A DNA stretch of 64,000 nucleotides from positions 1-64,000 of the forward strand of contig CAJNYU010001264.1 of NCBI GenBank assembly GCA_905331475.1. The letters are read 5' to 3'. Source of the DNA: Rotaria socialis (Eukaryota; Rotifera; Eurotatoria; Philodinida; Philodinidae). The stretch's first letter is position 1, and each line of letters starts with the position of its first letter. The position numbers and the translations under genes are program-made. The notes under the pieces are model-generated. The model did no database searches. It had not been told where the DNA came from and saw only the letters and a program-made list of their open reading frames with translations. Below, piece after piece: positions 11,082-23,376 of the stretch.

Positions 11082-11987
11082 TCACTTGTTTCTTGATTTA
11101 CAAAAATGCACGAGTTCATTTACATATCGTTGTTCATCTTCTAGACTAAATACATCAAATACAATGAGGGATAATTTTGTATTCGACTTTTGTCGTTGAA
11201 ACCAGTTGATTACTGTTTCAATTGCTATACGGCATGCATGATCAGCAGGAAAAGCAAATAATCCGGTTGAAATACAACAAAATGCTATTGATGTTATTGT
11301 ACCTATTTCATTTGCTAGATTTAAACATACTTCATAGCAAGAAGATAATTCTCGAACATTATCTTGTGTTACATAAGCTCCATGAAATAACTGAGGACCA
11401 ACAGTATGTAAAACATATTTCGAAGGAAGATTATAGCCGGCAGTAATTTTTGCGTGACCTACAGGTTCTGATTGTTGTTGTTTTTCCATAATTGTATAAC
11501 AATCATCTCGTAAACGAGGACCAGCAGCTGCATGAATGATATTATCAATGCATAGGTGTGTGGGTTGAAAACATCCAAGAAGATTGCTATTGCCTGCATT
11601 GACAATCGCATCAATGATTAGAGTCGTAATATCGCCTCGCCATACACGAATAAAAGGTAATGATGTAAATTGTACAGGTAATTGACTAGCTTGAGTAAGA
11701 CTCTTCATATGATCTCTTTCATATGTGAGCACTCGATCAATTAAATTGTAAATATGAGATGAATAACGATCGCTTGGTCTGGGATCGCGAATAGTCAGTA
11801 GACGACGAATAAAAGCTCGTTGTTCTTCTATTGACCGTTGAGAAACAGAATCATTAGGTCCATTTAAATATTCAACAATTTGACGAATTATTGCAGCATA
11901 ATTCAGATTTTTATCCGTAAACTTAAATGATATTGGTTGAAGATTGATTAAGTTATGATAATCTTTCAATGTCAATACTTGAGACAT
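11082..11987 (-). CDS. Zinc-type macrodomain protein, probable ADP-ribosyl hydrolase
   Basis: Intronless, 301 aa. Residues 1 to about 105 form a helical N-terminal extension. The macrodomain follows: GDITTLIIDAIVNAGNS (118-134) is the ADP-ribose-binding strand-loop with the catalytic-loop Asn. GCFQPTHLCIDN (138-149) carries Cys139, His144 and Cys146, the Cys-His-Cys set that binds zinc in zinc-containing macrodomains. GHAKITAGYNLPSKYVLHTVGP and CISTGLFAFP (238-247) complete the fold. In bacteria and fungi such enzymes remove ADP-ribose from proteins, often beside a sirtuin and a lipoyl-carrier protein; no partner gene of that kind lies nearby. The lack of introns and the microbial domain type suggest horizontal acquisition (inference). 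The first ATG fits the domain start; alternatives inside would delete the N-terminal extension. Confidence 0.88.
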   Translation of the reverse strand: MSQVLTLKDYHNLINLQPISFKFTDKNLNYAAIIRQIVEYLNGPNDSVSQRSIEEQRAFIRRLLTIRDPRPSDRYSSHIYNLIDRVLTYERDHMKSLTQASQLPVQFTSLPFIRVWRGDITTLIIDAIVNAGNSNLLGCFQPTHLCIDNIIHAAAGPRLRDDCYTIMEKQQQSEPVGHAKITAGYNLPSKYVLHTVGPQLFHGAYVTQDNVRELSSCYEVCLNLANEIGTITSIAFCCISTGLFAFPADHACRIAIETVINWFQRQKSNTKLSLIVFDVFSLEDEQRYVNELVHFCKSRNK

Positions 11988-14174
11988 AACTAAACTTTAA
12001 CCTACAAAATTTTATATTATTAATTTTTATTAAAGGTGATTTTTTTTTGTTTCATTTGAGAACGTATTCCATAAACTTACTGCGTAAAAATAAACTCGCA
12101 ATAATAAGAAGTAGTTCGTTTCGTCTACATTTATTTTTTTTCTTTTCTGTTTATCAATGACGAAGCAGTTTTTTTGATACATAAAAGAAAAAAAATCGCT
12201 GAGTCATTCGATGTACTATGTGCAAGCTGAGAATGACTTTTTTGACGAGAGTTTTTTCTTACGTTCTGTCTCTCGTGAAAATAACATTAGGTTTTGATGC
12301 TGAGAAAATTTTAGTCTTACTGTTATATACATATGTATGAATATAGATGTCTGAAAGTTTACTTTTTATCTTACTTAATTAGCCAACTGTACTTCTCATC
12401 TTAATTTTTATTTAATATGAAATCATATTAAAGTGAAGCACTTATAATGTCGTGATAATCGAGTTTATCATCAAGATATTATTTCTTAAACGTAAAAATA
12501 CAGTAGTTATAGAAATGCCGAAAGTCTTTCAGCGAGAATTGTAAGTCTATCGTTTGCAATAGTTTTTTTTCTGAACAAATAAGAATTAGTAAAGGTTTAT
12601 AAAATTTCCATGGTAGAGATTACATTTTAAGAGCAATGGTCGTTCACTTTTGATCGCTTTGTTTTCTCTCATGATTTTTATTTCTATCAATCAAAATTTG
12701 TTGAAACAAAAAAAGTCTTTCTGTGAGACATGAATACACGTATATAGTCAAAAAAAGAATGTCACCAATAAACTTTATGATAATTTTTTTTAAAAGATGG
12801 TAAAATAGCATTAATTATAGATTGAAAACTTTACGAGTATTTTTATGCCATTGTAATATTTGAGTTAATCATTATAAACATTTGTTGAAATATGTTTTTT
12901 TTCAATCTAGGTAATGGAATGAACCAATTATGGAAGTTGACTCGTTTAGAAAATGTATTGATTAGTAATTATATTTTAGATTATTTCTGATCAATAGAAA
13001 ATATTTCAAAGAGTTTCAGATCTCTAATTTTGAAAACCGTATGGATTTCCTTGCATTGAAATATTGAAGAAATTAAAAAATAAAACTATTCTTCTACTAT
13101 TTCAAATGTTAGGATTCACATTAGTCGCAGAATAAAGACTGTATACAATATAAACTGCATTCAATTATATTGATGAATAATTAGTAGACTCTTTTCTGTG
13201 GATACTTATCAGCGTTCGCCTTCTTTCATATTGTACTAATTACTTTTAAATTCTTCACAGAACAGTTAGACTATCTCTACAATTGTTAGTGTTAAAAGTT
13301 TTTTTATTTCGGATCATTATACATGCATTAGTAACTTTTCTTATTTACATGTAACTTTAAATAATCATAATAAAATATTATTGTGACACTTTTCTCAACG
13401 AGTCTCTTTTTCAAAAATTATTTCTCAATATTCGAATGGCCCAGGTAATAAAAGAAGAGTTTCGATTTTATTTTCTTAAACTCTTCTTGTCAATATGATT
13501 CGTATTATTCTTTAGTGAAGTATTTCTTTGAATAATCCGACGGTACACTAATTCCTTTTTTCGTTTTCGTTGAATAGAAAAATCGATTTTGAACTCAACA
13601 TTGCACATATACGGTTTAAGCACTCATCAATAGATGAAACTAATATATAGTGTAGTATACAATATTGAATAAGTCACTATATCACTATTTCAAAAAACGT
13701 GCACTTTCAATATGAATAGTATATATAGTAGTAGAAGATATCGCGCATTTTCAATGCATGGCCTCTACATTTTTCGCATAATGTTTTTTGATAACTGTTT
13801 TTGTTCTAAAAAATAAATCATCGATCTCACATAGGCTCATTTAGATACAGACGACAACAATTCAGATGGAAAGTANTTCATTCGGAGTATTATTTTGATT
13901 TCAACTGACCAACATCAATAGTTATGGAAAAAAGCAACATCGACATTGGAACTTTCATAGTCACATTGTTGCACCGAGAGTAATTTTATGAGTCATTCAT
14001 ACTTCAATCAAACAATTGTTACGAATAATATTATTTTACCAGATAACCTTATCGTGTCACTCGTCATTTTCATAGCAATTGTTACAAGACCACACTTTTA
14101 TCATAGTTGTTTGTGATATTTTGTTTTGTTTTTCTTTTATTTTTCATTATTGTTAGAATCTAATTCCAGGCATT
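11988..14174. other. Divergent intergenic region
   Basis: Lies between the divergent macrodomain (-) and GNAT (+) genes. AT-rich, with a single ambiguous base at 13876. I see no coding exon, tRNA or terminal repeat. Confidence 0.5.
14150..14169 (+). promoter_or_regulatory. Splice acceptor 5 nt before the GNAT start codon
   Basis: A pyrimidine-rich stretch ends in TTCCAG at 14164-14169, and the ATG is at 14175. This could be a spliced-leader trans-splice site or the 3' end of a 5'-UTR intron. Confidence 0.45.
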
Positions 14175-14777
14175 ATGGCCGATAATTATCTTCATCAATC
14201 AACTGACGCAATAACATATTTAACAGTCTATATGTATCGATCAAATATGGATTCGATCCCGAATTATCCCCTACCAACTGGTTATTCTTTACAACTATAT
14301 AAAGACGATGTCAATGACAAGCAACAATGGGCTGATATAACCATGGCTGCAGGAGAATTCAGATCACTCGAGGAAGGTCTCCACAAGTTTGAAGAATACT
14401 TTTCAAAGACAAAAGATAAAATACCACTGACTCAACGAGTCCATTTTCTAGTAAATAGCGATGGAAAATATATAGGAACAGCGACTGCCGGAATCGATGA
14501 GGCTCACGTAGAAGACTATGGAAGTCTTGATTGGATATCAATACTACCAGAGTATCAAGGAAAAAAACTCGCAAAACCTATGGTTTGTGCAGTACTTCAC
14601 AAAGTAGCTAAGTATTCCAACAAGTGCTATCTATCTTCGCAAACAACAAGCTGGAGAGCAATAAATATGTACGCCGATTTAGGATTTCTACCTTTTATTA
14701 AAACGGATGGTTGTAAAAAGGCTTGGCAACTACTTAACAAATTATGCCGACGAAAGTTCATTGATGAAACTGAGTAA
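14175..14777 (+). CDS. GNAT-family N-acetyltransferase
   Basis: Single exon, 200 aa. The GNAT fold is seen as a central strand (HFLVNSDGKYIGTATAGI, about 95-112), then GSLDWISILPEYQGKKLAKPM (about 116-136), where the strand and the Q/R-x-x-G/A-type loop bind the acetyl-CoA pyrophosphate. The C-terminal helix-strand is SSQTTSWRAINMYADLGFLPF (about 155-175), typical of the family. The substrate cannot be read from sequence; close relatives acetylate small amines or peptides. The final part (CRRKFIDETE) is basic then acidic. It is intronless beside intron-bearing neighbours and resembles bacterial GNATs, so foreign origin is possible but unproven. A splice acceptor lies just upstream of the ATG, supporting this start. 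Confidence 0.83.
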   Translation: MADNYLHQSTDAITYLTVYMYRSNMDSIPNYPLPTGYSLQLYKDDVNDKQQWADITMAAGEFRSLEEGLHKFEEYFSKTKDKIPLTQRVHFLVNSDGKYIGTATAGIDEAHVEDYGSLDWISILPEYQGKKLAKPMVCAVLHKVAKYSNKCYLSSQTTSWRAINMYADLGFLPFIKTDGCKKAWQLLNKLCRRKFIDETE

Positions 14778-15663
14778 ATAACTTTTAAATATACGTTTGA
14801 TAATATAGTCATCGGCAGAGACTATCGATTTTTTATGCTATGCAGAAATAATTCTTACTGACCGCATTTTATTGTTTTTTTTTCGAATGCTGTCATTTTT
14901 TATGGCAACCATTAGATACATTGATTATCGTCGATTTGCACATAACAATAAAAGTCTCTCTATAAACGACAATCATCTTAAGAGCTTTCTATTTCGAGGC
15001 TTCGCAAAAATTTGTTCGATGAAATGATTTTAAAAATTCCACACAATCAAATCTCAAGAAGTACAGAAACAAAGTTGTTGTTAACTTAAAACTGTCGAAA
15101 GTTGCCGTCATGAGATATACTAGATACAATGACTGAACAAGAAAGGATGCTATCATGAGGCTTCGACCCTAAAATTGATTCATTTTGTGTGGAAATCATA
15201 TCTACGGAGTATACTGGTGATTCTGAACTAACTGAAACGGACCCCAACATCTACCATCACTGTTTATTTGTGGTGAAGTCGCGAACATTTATAATAATGG
15301 GAAAATCTCATTCTAATCGAACAAATTGATCTTCATTGTTGATTCTTCATTCGAATTGCAGTAATCAGCAAATTTAAATATTCAACGGTATCGAATATCC
15401 TAATTAGTTTCTAATACTGAAAGACACAGCTAAACTAATATGCTTCACTTACAATCATAGTTCGTAAATTTAAAAAATAAAAGAATTTCTATATTTGAAT
15501 ATCTTTTGTTATCAAAATCTTCGTAGATGTATATTTTACGGTTAAATGTGACATCTATCAATTATGCTTTTTATTAGTGTAGATAATTGAGTTTTAGCGA
15601 GTTGTTTTTCTTCTGAATCAGTTTTTCTCAGATTGAGTATAATCTTTGAGTAAAACATAAATC
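14778..15663. other. Intergenic
   Basis: AT-rich spacer between two plus-strand genes. No feature recognised apart from a candidate acceptor (TTTTTCTCAG, ending at 15631) 32 nt before the next start codon. Confidence 0.5.
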
Positions 15664-16968
15664 ATGTCTTTAACGTCGCTAGAGAGGCTATTTTTGATAG
15701 GTCATCAATTTCTGGATGCACACCGCACAACTATTTTGATTGCTACAAGCACTGGTATTTTTCGAAATATCACCCGAGTCTAATCATATGCTGATTATTT
15801 TGTCTTTGTGAGGCAGTGTTGACAGCATGGATTTACAATAAATTTTGGGTCAATCGTCAAAAATATAGAGCTATTCAATCGATTAAAGGCAAGACAGTAT
15901 TAATCACAGGTGGAAATACTGGCATTGGCTACGAAACTGCTATGGAACTTCTTCAACGAGGTTCGTCAATTTAGTCGCTCATTGTTGCCATGTAAATGAA
16001 TCGATATTTAGGTGCTCGAGTTGTTCTTGCTTGTCGAAATGTCAATAAAGGATATGATGCTATGAATAAGCTTGTTGCTAAAACTGGTTCTAATCAAGAG
16101 AGTATTCGAGTAATGGAATGTGATTTATGCTCATTGGATTCAGTCCGAGCTTTTGCTAAAATGTACAACGAAGAAGAAAATAGGCTTGATATTTTGATTT
16201 GTAATGCGGGTCTCGGTTGGTCACCATCTGTTCTTACTAAAGATGGTTTCAACGCAGTGATGCAAGCAAATTATCTTGGACATTTTCTACTCACAAACCT
16301 TCTAATAGATAAATTGAAAAAATGTCGACCAAGTCGAATTATCAATGTTTCATCCGAATTGCATAAAGGTAACTGATGGAGAAATAAATCAACGATGAGT
16401 TTTTCAGTTAAATTTTAGCTGTGAAATCGATTGATTGGTCCGATGCACTTACACAAATTCATACTAGTCGATGGATGGGTGCCTATCCACTATCAAAATT
16501 ATTTCAAATTCTCTCGACACTCAAATTAAAAGGAGATTTACCGAATAGTATGATAGTTTACTCTTTAAAATTCATTTTAATTATTTTTCACTCCAGCTGA
16601 AGGCATCAATATATTTGCATTGACACCTGGCTGGGTTTCAACATCCATTCAAGATCCAGTGGAATATGGTCTTGGTATATTTGGCCTTATTTTTTACTAT
16701 CCATTACTCTATTGCTTGAAATTTGCATTTGCAAAGACAGCGAAGACTGGTGCACAAACCGTTATTTACTGTGCTGTTGAATCAAAACTAGAACAATCAC
16801 AAGACTTATACTTTGAGTAAGTTAATGACTCATAGGAAATTATTTGATTCAGATTTTTGTTCCTATTTTTTCAGAAACTGTGCTGCTGCAAAAGTATCAT
16901 CATTAGCTATTGACGAAGTCTCAATTGATCGTTTATGGAAAGTGAGTTGCGAAGCAGTTGGACTTTAA
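15664..16968 (+). CDS. Short-chain dehydrogenase/reductase, retinol-dehydrogenase type
   Basis: Six exons (15664-15754, 15817-15960, 16012-16368, 16419-16547, 16597-16816, 16875-16968) sum to 1035 nt, 344 aa, with phases matching at every junction. Exon 1 supplies a hydrophobic N-terminus (TTILIATST...), likely a membrane anchor. GKTVLITGGNTGIGYETA is the TGxxxGIG cofactor loop, and GARVVLACRN with basic residues suggests NADP(H) preference. LDILICNAG is the NNAG-type motif; INVSSELHKG provides the catalytic Ser, and YPLSK (exon 4) the Tyr-xxx-Lys pair. The C-terminus (RLWKVSCEAVGL) matches the ending of RDH11-14 proteins. These reduce retinal or other lipid aldehydes at the ER or mitochondria; the exact substrate is unknown. 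All catalytic residues are present. Confidence 0.9.
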
Positions 16969-17449
16969 TTTTATCTATTGACATAATACTTAAGTACAAG
17001 CTTCGCAGCAGTACTACTTTCCTGATTTTTTTTAATGTCCTGATATTTTATGATTTTTTTACGAATAGGGCCTAGATATACGTGGTTTTTAATTTTTTTT
17101 CTTATTTTTCTTATTATTTTAAGGAGATACGTGCCTTTGATAAGCTTCACGAAAAAGAAAAATAGTGTTCAATTTTATTTTTATTTAAATCGTGAATAAT
17201 TTTTTTCTGTTTTTTACGTCCAAGGTATTATCCTCCATCGGTATAACTAATATCATCTGTTTTACATCCTGTAAACCGGAACAATCTTCTTGTTTGACCT
17301 CTTGAAGCCCATTGGGAATGTTCTTTGTCGGTGTTATTGGATTTAAGCAAGCATTTTGAACTAAAGCTGTTGTTTCTCAGCATTCAAAAGTGTTTTAATA
17401 GAAGAGACACAAAGTAAAGAAACAAAACTCCACAATACACTAACATCAT

Positions 17450-17790
17450 ATATAGGTAGATACGCATTATATGCACGGAGACAGAATACCAACTAGGATA
17501 AATCATATGAAAGAGAAACCATTCAGACATCTCGTTATGAACTTGAGGAACTGGAGATGGGCAGTCCGTGATTAGCTAACGACTCGACTAAATGGGAATA
17601 GGCTAATCCTGACTGTTGATTATCTCAGGTGAGAGGAAGTAATAATTAGAAAAGACTGACCGTGTTGTACTTGAATAGACCCGAATAGGAATGCGCCGCT
17701 ACAGTCGAACTGAATATCCAAGTCACGCAGTCGCGACTGCGACTAGTGCATCCCAAGTCCCGAGAACAAAACCAACAGAATTAGAAACAG
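17450..17790. repeat. GC-richer island with a 14-bp perfect palindrome
   Basis: Base composition is clearly more balanced than its surroundings. Contains GCAGTCGCGACTGC at 17727-17740, a perfect palindrome. No ORF or terminal repeat found; probably an old repeat copy. Confidence 0.3.
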
Positions 17791-18004
17791 GCATTCGACG
17801 AAAAATCATTTCTTTAATCTTTTAATTTTCTCTTCATCATTGATGAAGCTCATTGAAGCAATACATTTGGTTATTATCATAGATTACCAATACTTTATTC
17901 ACTTTTTGAAGATTTAATCTCTTGCTTAACTATTCAAAAAGTCTGAAAATGTCCTGATATTTTTCAATTTCTGTCTTGCCTAAATTTCTGATTTTGAAAC
18001 ACAG

Positions 18005-18237
18005 GCTGCTGCAACCCCTGTAAGTATTTTCGTTGTATTCATTATCCAAAACGATACGTTCCTCATTCGAGGTCTTTTTCTAATCTACAGTGGCCAGTTA
18101 GCCTCTTAGGAAAACAGAGGAAAGAAGGAAAAAAATCACCTAATAAACGAATTAGAAAAGAAGAAGGAAGTCGTAATTCTTTTTGTAGCTGTGCTGTAGA
18201 ATATATTGGCAGAGTTCCAATATCGATTTCAAATTAG
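18005..18237 (+). pseudogene. Possible orphan exons, unidentified
   Basis: A 15-nt segment (18005-18019, AAATP) is flanked by acceptor CACAG and donor GTAAGT. After a 71-nt gap with acceptor TCTACAG, an open block at 18091-18237 reads 48 residues beginning WPVSLLGKQRKEGKKSPNK and ends in TAG. The peptide is very basic (KQRKEGKK, NKRIRKEEG). No matching upstream exons were found and I do not recognise it; it may be a gene relic or chance. Confidence 0.2.
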
Positions 18238-21007
18238 TTGTTCATCAAATTCACAGTGGAAGCAATTGGTTTAAATCTATTAAAAAATGAAATTTAAGCT
18301 ACTAGAGTTATCAAAAATTCATCCTTTCCTTTTGATCAATGCTCATTATAGATGCTCAGGTTATTCAAAAGTAGTCTATAATCTTAAGAAAGTGTTTGAT
18401 GAAAACATTCCCGCTTTCTTTTTCTATTCGTCAACAAGTCCCCAATTGAATCTCGGCTATTAGGTAGCTCATATGCTTACAGCCAGATTTGCCTATAGCG
18501 TATTTTGGTAATAAATAAGAAAATAAATAGTCAAAGGTCTGAAAGGTTCTCTATAGTGGAGGTATGAGGAACGAGCCATAGCTATATTTCTCTCTGAAAG
18601 AAAAAACAAAAAGAATACATTGTAAACATGCTGCTTATTGATTCGTAATGAAATTTCATAAAAATTCATCTTAGCTATATTTCGTTCAATATATATTTTA
18701 AGTTACTGGTTTGAGTATTCATACAATAATTAATAAGCCTTATCAGTTGTTCTAAAAGATTCCTGGCGAAAAGTAAAGGCTGATTTGTTATTCAACGAAT
18801 TGAAAACAGTTACTTTATCCATAATTATAGTACAACGCCTCTTTGACGACTTTTTTCGACTATCAATCATGAATTTGATTGTTATTTTCACTCAATATTT
18901 AGACAGTACATTTTCGTATCATTGTCATTGATGATTTTATATAAGTATGTGTACTTGTTTCAAGCTTCTCTAAATTTTTCAATGTTTTATGAACACATGT
19001 AAATGCAATAACAGCGGAGAGACTCAAGTCAAGACTTCCTAGCAAATAGGAAAAGGCATCTCAATATTGCATAGAAATTATGAGCTTCATATAAAAAATA
19101 ACGGGAACTACTTTAGGCATCTTCTATAGCCAGATTAAATTGCAGAAATTTGGTATCACTTGATCTACTGAAAATGACTGAAGGCTGGTTAAAATATAAA
19201 AAAGCATTTGTAGTATTTGACTCAAAAAAAGATCATCAAAAATCTTTAATATAAATATAGGACTTTCGCAGATTAGTAGTCTTAGTCAATGCCTATTTAT
19301 TGTGTTCCACTGTAATACAATAAATTGTCTGGGTGTTCGTTCAGACCACTTCTTCGCAGATGATTTTGATATGTTTATTAGACTACTTATCATGAAAAAT
19401 GTAGCTCCAATGTTTCAATATCTAGAGAAACACGGTACATGAATCTGTAATCAGTGGAATGCATATACGAAAAAAATGAAAACAATTGATAAGTGCATCG
19501 AAAACAGTGGTACCGTTTTCGATATAATCAAGTAAACAGATCTCAGTCACAGTGACAATGAATGATTAAACAATCAAATTGGTTAAAAAATTTAAGTATT
19601 TCGGATTAATGTATGCTGTCAGACTATCCTTGCAACTCTCAGTTAAAAAGTCTATCGGAAATATTCAGATATTCCTCGGAAAATTGACTTAGTTAAAATC
19701 TGGACGAAACATGTCGTTCAAGATGTTCCCGTCTGTTTCTTTGCATATGCTTTCCCACTTTTTGTTGTATTGTTCCCATTTTTCGCCTACTCCCAGAAAC
19801 TCAGTAATATATATTGCAACAAAAATGCTTTGTTGGTTTTTGGCTGCTATACTGCTATTCTTTTGTCTCTGTGCATCTGCTTGATACTATCACTTTGAAT
19901 GATCCTTAGAGTTTTGTGCCCAAAAAACATTAAGAATCGTGCATATAAATGCTCTTGGATTCTCACTTATCTTTAATGACATTGGTGACACATTGTTTCA
20001 CAATTTTCATTTATGATATTGATTTTGACTGAAATATTTTTATCTCTTTTACTATCACGATGTAAGAGCTTCTGAGTATTACATCTACTAACATAATAGA
20101 AAAGAGTCTTTTATAAACAAATAAATGGAATGGACGTTTTTGTATTGATCACTTCTTCAAATTGTTATCATTTCTTGACTGATCCAAACTTATCACAAAG
20201 TGATACGCTATAACTTCGTTTAAGAATCTGAATTGTCTGTATATTCATAAGTATAAGTAAATGTACTGCACATGCCATCCTACTTGCTGTAGTTGTTACT
20301 AACGTTGATGTTGTTGTTGTTGTAATTATATCTTTATGAGAAAACAAAAACAAATATATAACAATCTATCAGAATTCATTTTTTGAACGTCCTATTCTTT
20401 TATAGTTACACGTTGAGTCTATGTTTTCAATGTTTCTTTGATACCAATACATGCTTTTTATGTTTTTCCGGCTAACAAAAAAAATTATAGAAAAATATTC
20501 ACTATGTTCTGATTTTTGCTAATGATCTTAAGATGAGATTATGAGCACGTAGTTTTTATGTTCATGATCAGACATAATATCACATCGATAGCTTTTACTT
20601 TCTTCATAATACGTATGCAATGAACCGTCAAATCAATTATTCGTTTGTTTTTAATTCAAATTATTGAATGAACTTTATTCTGTGAACAGTTCTCACTGAT
20701 AATCAAGGATCAAACGTGTACATAGATGTATTACAGTTGGTGCGAAATCTCTTGATTCTGTAATATTTCTTTTTTTATGTAGATAATTTAACAAGCAAAT
20801 ATTTTTTCATGGAATTCTTTTTACGACAAATCTGCAATAGTTGTCATACAATAAGATAATTTCTTGGTATAAAAACAAAAACGAGACTTTTTGTTACTAC
20901 AAACGATATAATCAAACAAATCAGAATAAGCATAAAAATGAATGTCATCATCGCTCTCGACTGTTTATGGCAGCATATCAGCATTAAGACACATATGCAG
21001 TTAACTT

Positions 21008-23376
21008 TTATCTTTTTCCATTATTATATGGTTGTTGTTGTTGTTTAATACCACGCGTTCGTGCATCAAATTTTTGATCTTGCTGTTCTTGATCGGAAAA
21101 TATATTTGTATAACCTTGCTGATTTGATACTCTAATTGAGCGTATGAGCAAGTCAATCATATCATTCGGCGATTTAATTACTGTGTCCATTTTGATAGCT
21201 TTAACAAAGTCACTGTATACATTCATGGCTTTAATAGCTTTTAATCGTTCTTGAAAATTTTCGACAATAGTATCAGGTGGATATCCATATGATCGATCTA
21301 AATGTCTAAACAAAAACTACATATAACAATGTTCGAACTTTATGAATGTTAACGAACTGTTTTACGTCCGAATGTATAAATGTTGCAGCCATCTCTAAAT
21401 TAAATACTAATAAATGATTTGACACTTTAACAGATTGAAATATAAGAGGCAAATGTTGAATTTGCATATTAAGTAAATTTGGAATTGCATTATTTCGTTG
21501 AATCCAATAGATTTGTCGAGCAAAATATTCTTCGTAAATATATTCTTTTATAGTGTCAAACCGGTAGTTTTTTGATAATGCAATTTTAATTAAAAATTCA
21601 CCAATATCAGGTATATATTTTTTATTACGATTCTCCAAATCTTCTATAAATTTTTCAATAGTATTATTAATTTCTTGATCTAAATTAAAAATCAGACGAA
21701 GCAAATTATAAAAAGAAAGTTCTTAATACAATCCGGGCAAGATTAGAATTATGAAACTATAAAATAGCTACTGCTATTCATTAAATAGCGAGACTTATAT
21801 TCAGTGTATTTTGAAACAATCTTATTCATTTGTCTTGAGTTAACATTCAAGAGATACAATAAACAGCTCGTTACTATGTTATAGCGTGACGAGATTAATG
21901 TATTGTCTATGGAGAGAGGTTTTGGTTGAATCTGAGCTTCTACTTCTATATCTTAAAACTGTCTCTCAGTGATGTTTCACAAAAACAAATAGCATAACAT
22001 TTACCTAATTCAGGATATATATCAATAAAATGCATCAATAAACGTAAAAAATGGCAAAATGCTTCAATAGCATGTTTGGATTCGTACATTTGTCCATTGA
22101 ATAACTGCACACTTGATTTGTTCATTAATGTTGTTAAAACACTTAAAGCCATCGTCGGTCGAAAATCATATTGAGCGCTACCTAAAGCAGTGCCAGTATG
22201 AATGATACTAATACTATTTTGAATAAATATTTGGCATTGTTCAAAATGTTCTTTATTGATATATATTGGTAACCAATGGTTATAGTCTTTTCCAGTCACT
22301 GAGCGAAATCTCAAATTTTCATAATAATCTAATTTATTTCCACCGGATTTTTGTATTTGAGCAACATATGCATCATATGAAATAAGTTCTAAAATAATAT
22401 CTGACCATAATCGACCATATCTATCACGTTTTATTAATAATGGATAACCCAAACAAATTTTATCCTCTAGAACATTTTGTTTCGTTACACCACAAGTCAA
22501 TTTTTCTTTTAATTGACGTTTCAATATTAAGTCTTCTGTTTCAGATTTATCGATTTCTGAAGCATTGTTTACAGTATAATCAACAATTCGTGGATTTGGT
22601 TGTTCGTATGTATGACCACAGATTGAGCATTTAAATTGTTTTACCATAGTATGTAAACGGTCAATATTCTCTAAAGATGGCGTATTTCTTAAATCAGGCT
22701 CAGCAAAAAACGTAACAATTTGAAGAAGAGCCGTAGATAGTGTATAACCTGGGCTTTAAAAATAAAAATAATTATTAAGGTGAAATCGAAAATTTTTAAT
22801 ATACCTCCATCCACTAGCTTGTTGTGCTGTGCCTGAATCGATGTGTCGAAAATATGAAGCATAGTTTGTTAATAAATCATTGCACAAAGCATGTCCATGT
22901 CTAAATAGAAAAAAAAACTACGATTCCTATTAATTAATACAACGAAGAACTTTGTACGTTCGATCATCATGAATATGACCATGATAAGTTGAATTAAAGT
23001 CTAAACCTGGCGCTATATTTCCAGCAGGACCTGTTAATGGATAATCTTCGGGAATATGAAGAATTAAATGAATTATAACGCCACGATAAGGACCATCGTT
23101 AATCAATACCTTGCAAAAATTAAGAAAAAAAAACTTGAAATTACTAAATATGGATGAAAAAGAAGAACTGGTTGAATTCGTACATTACAATGTAAAAGAA
23201 ATGGATTCGATTCATCTGGACACGTAACACCAAGCCCAGGTACAGGAACCTTTTCATGATCTCTTAAATCTCTAAAAATTACCATAGTTAATATATTTTT
23301 ACTTTTGTTTGAGTTACCTCATAATACGTTTCGTTGCAGCAAGCTTTGTATTTTGCGGTTTGAACGGTGTATTCAT
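21008..23376 (-). CDS. Large E2 ubiquitin-conjugating enzyme with C-terminal extension
   Basis: Seven exons (23318-23376, 23145-23271, 22958-23109, 22805-22900, 22005-22753, 21358-21679, 21008-21305) sum to 1803 nt, 600 aa, phases consistent. The N-terminal ~190 residues form a UBC fold: PYRGVIIHLILHIPEDYPLTGPA (strands and the Y-P-xx-P loop), HGHIHDDRTHGHALCNDLL with the predicted thioester Cys, then ASGWSPGYTLSTALLQI. Next comes a zinc-binding-like pair (FKCSICGHTY), with another Cys at LTCGV and LGYPLLIKRDRYGR. The remaining ~350 residues are mostly helical without a domain I recognise, ending in a Gln-rich tail. Similar long E2-like proteins with a CxxC module occur in protists, fungi and rotifers. 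Cellular target unknown. The last two splice junctions are the least certain. Confidence 0.8.

Larger units (their letters stand above)
16969..21007. other. Long intergenic region, little recognised
   Basis: AT-rich with no supported gene. It holds a GC-richer island at 17450-17790 and a possible orphan exon pair at 18005-18237, described separately. The rest (18.3-21.0 kb) shows no motif, RNA gene or strong repeat by eye. Confidence 0.5.

Noticed and set aside
20168-20353. Thr-rich minus-strand open frame
   Set aside because: Driven by a short GTT repeat; no protein motif or gene context.
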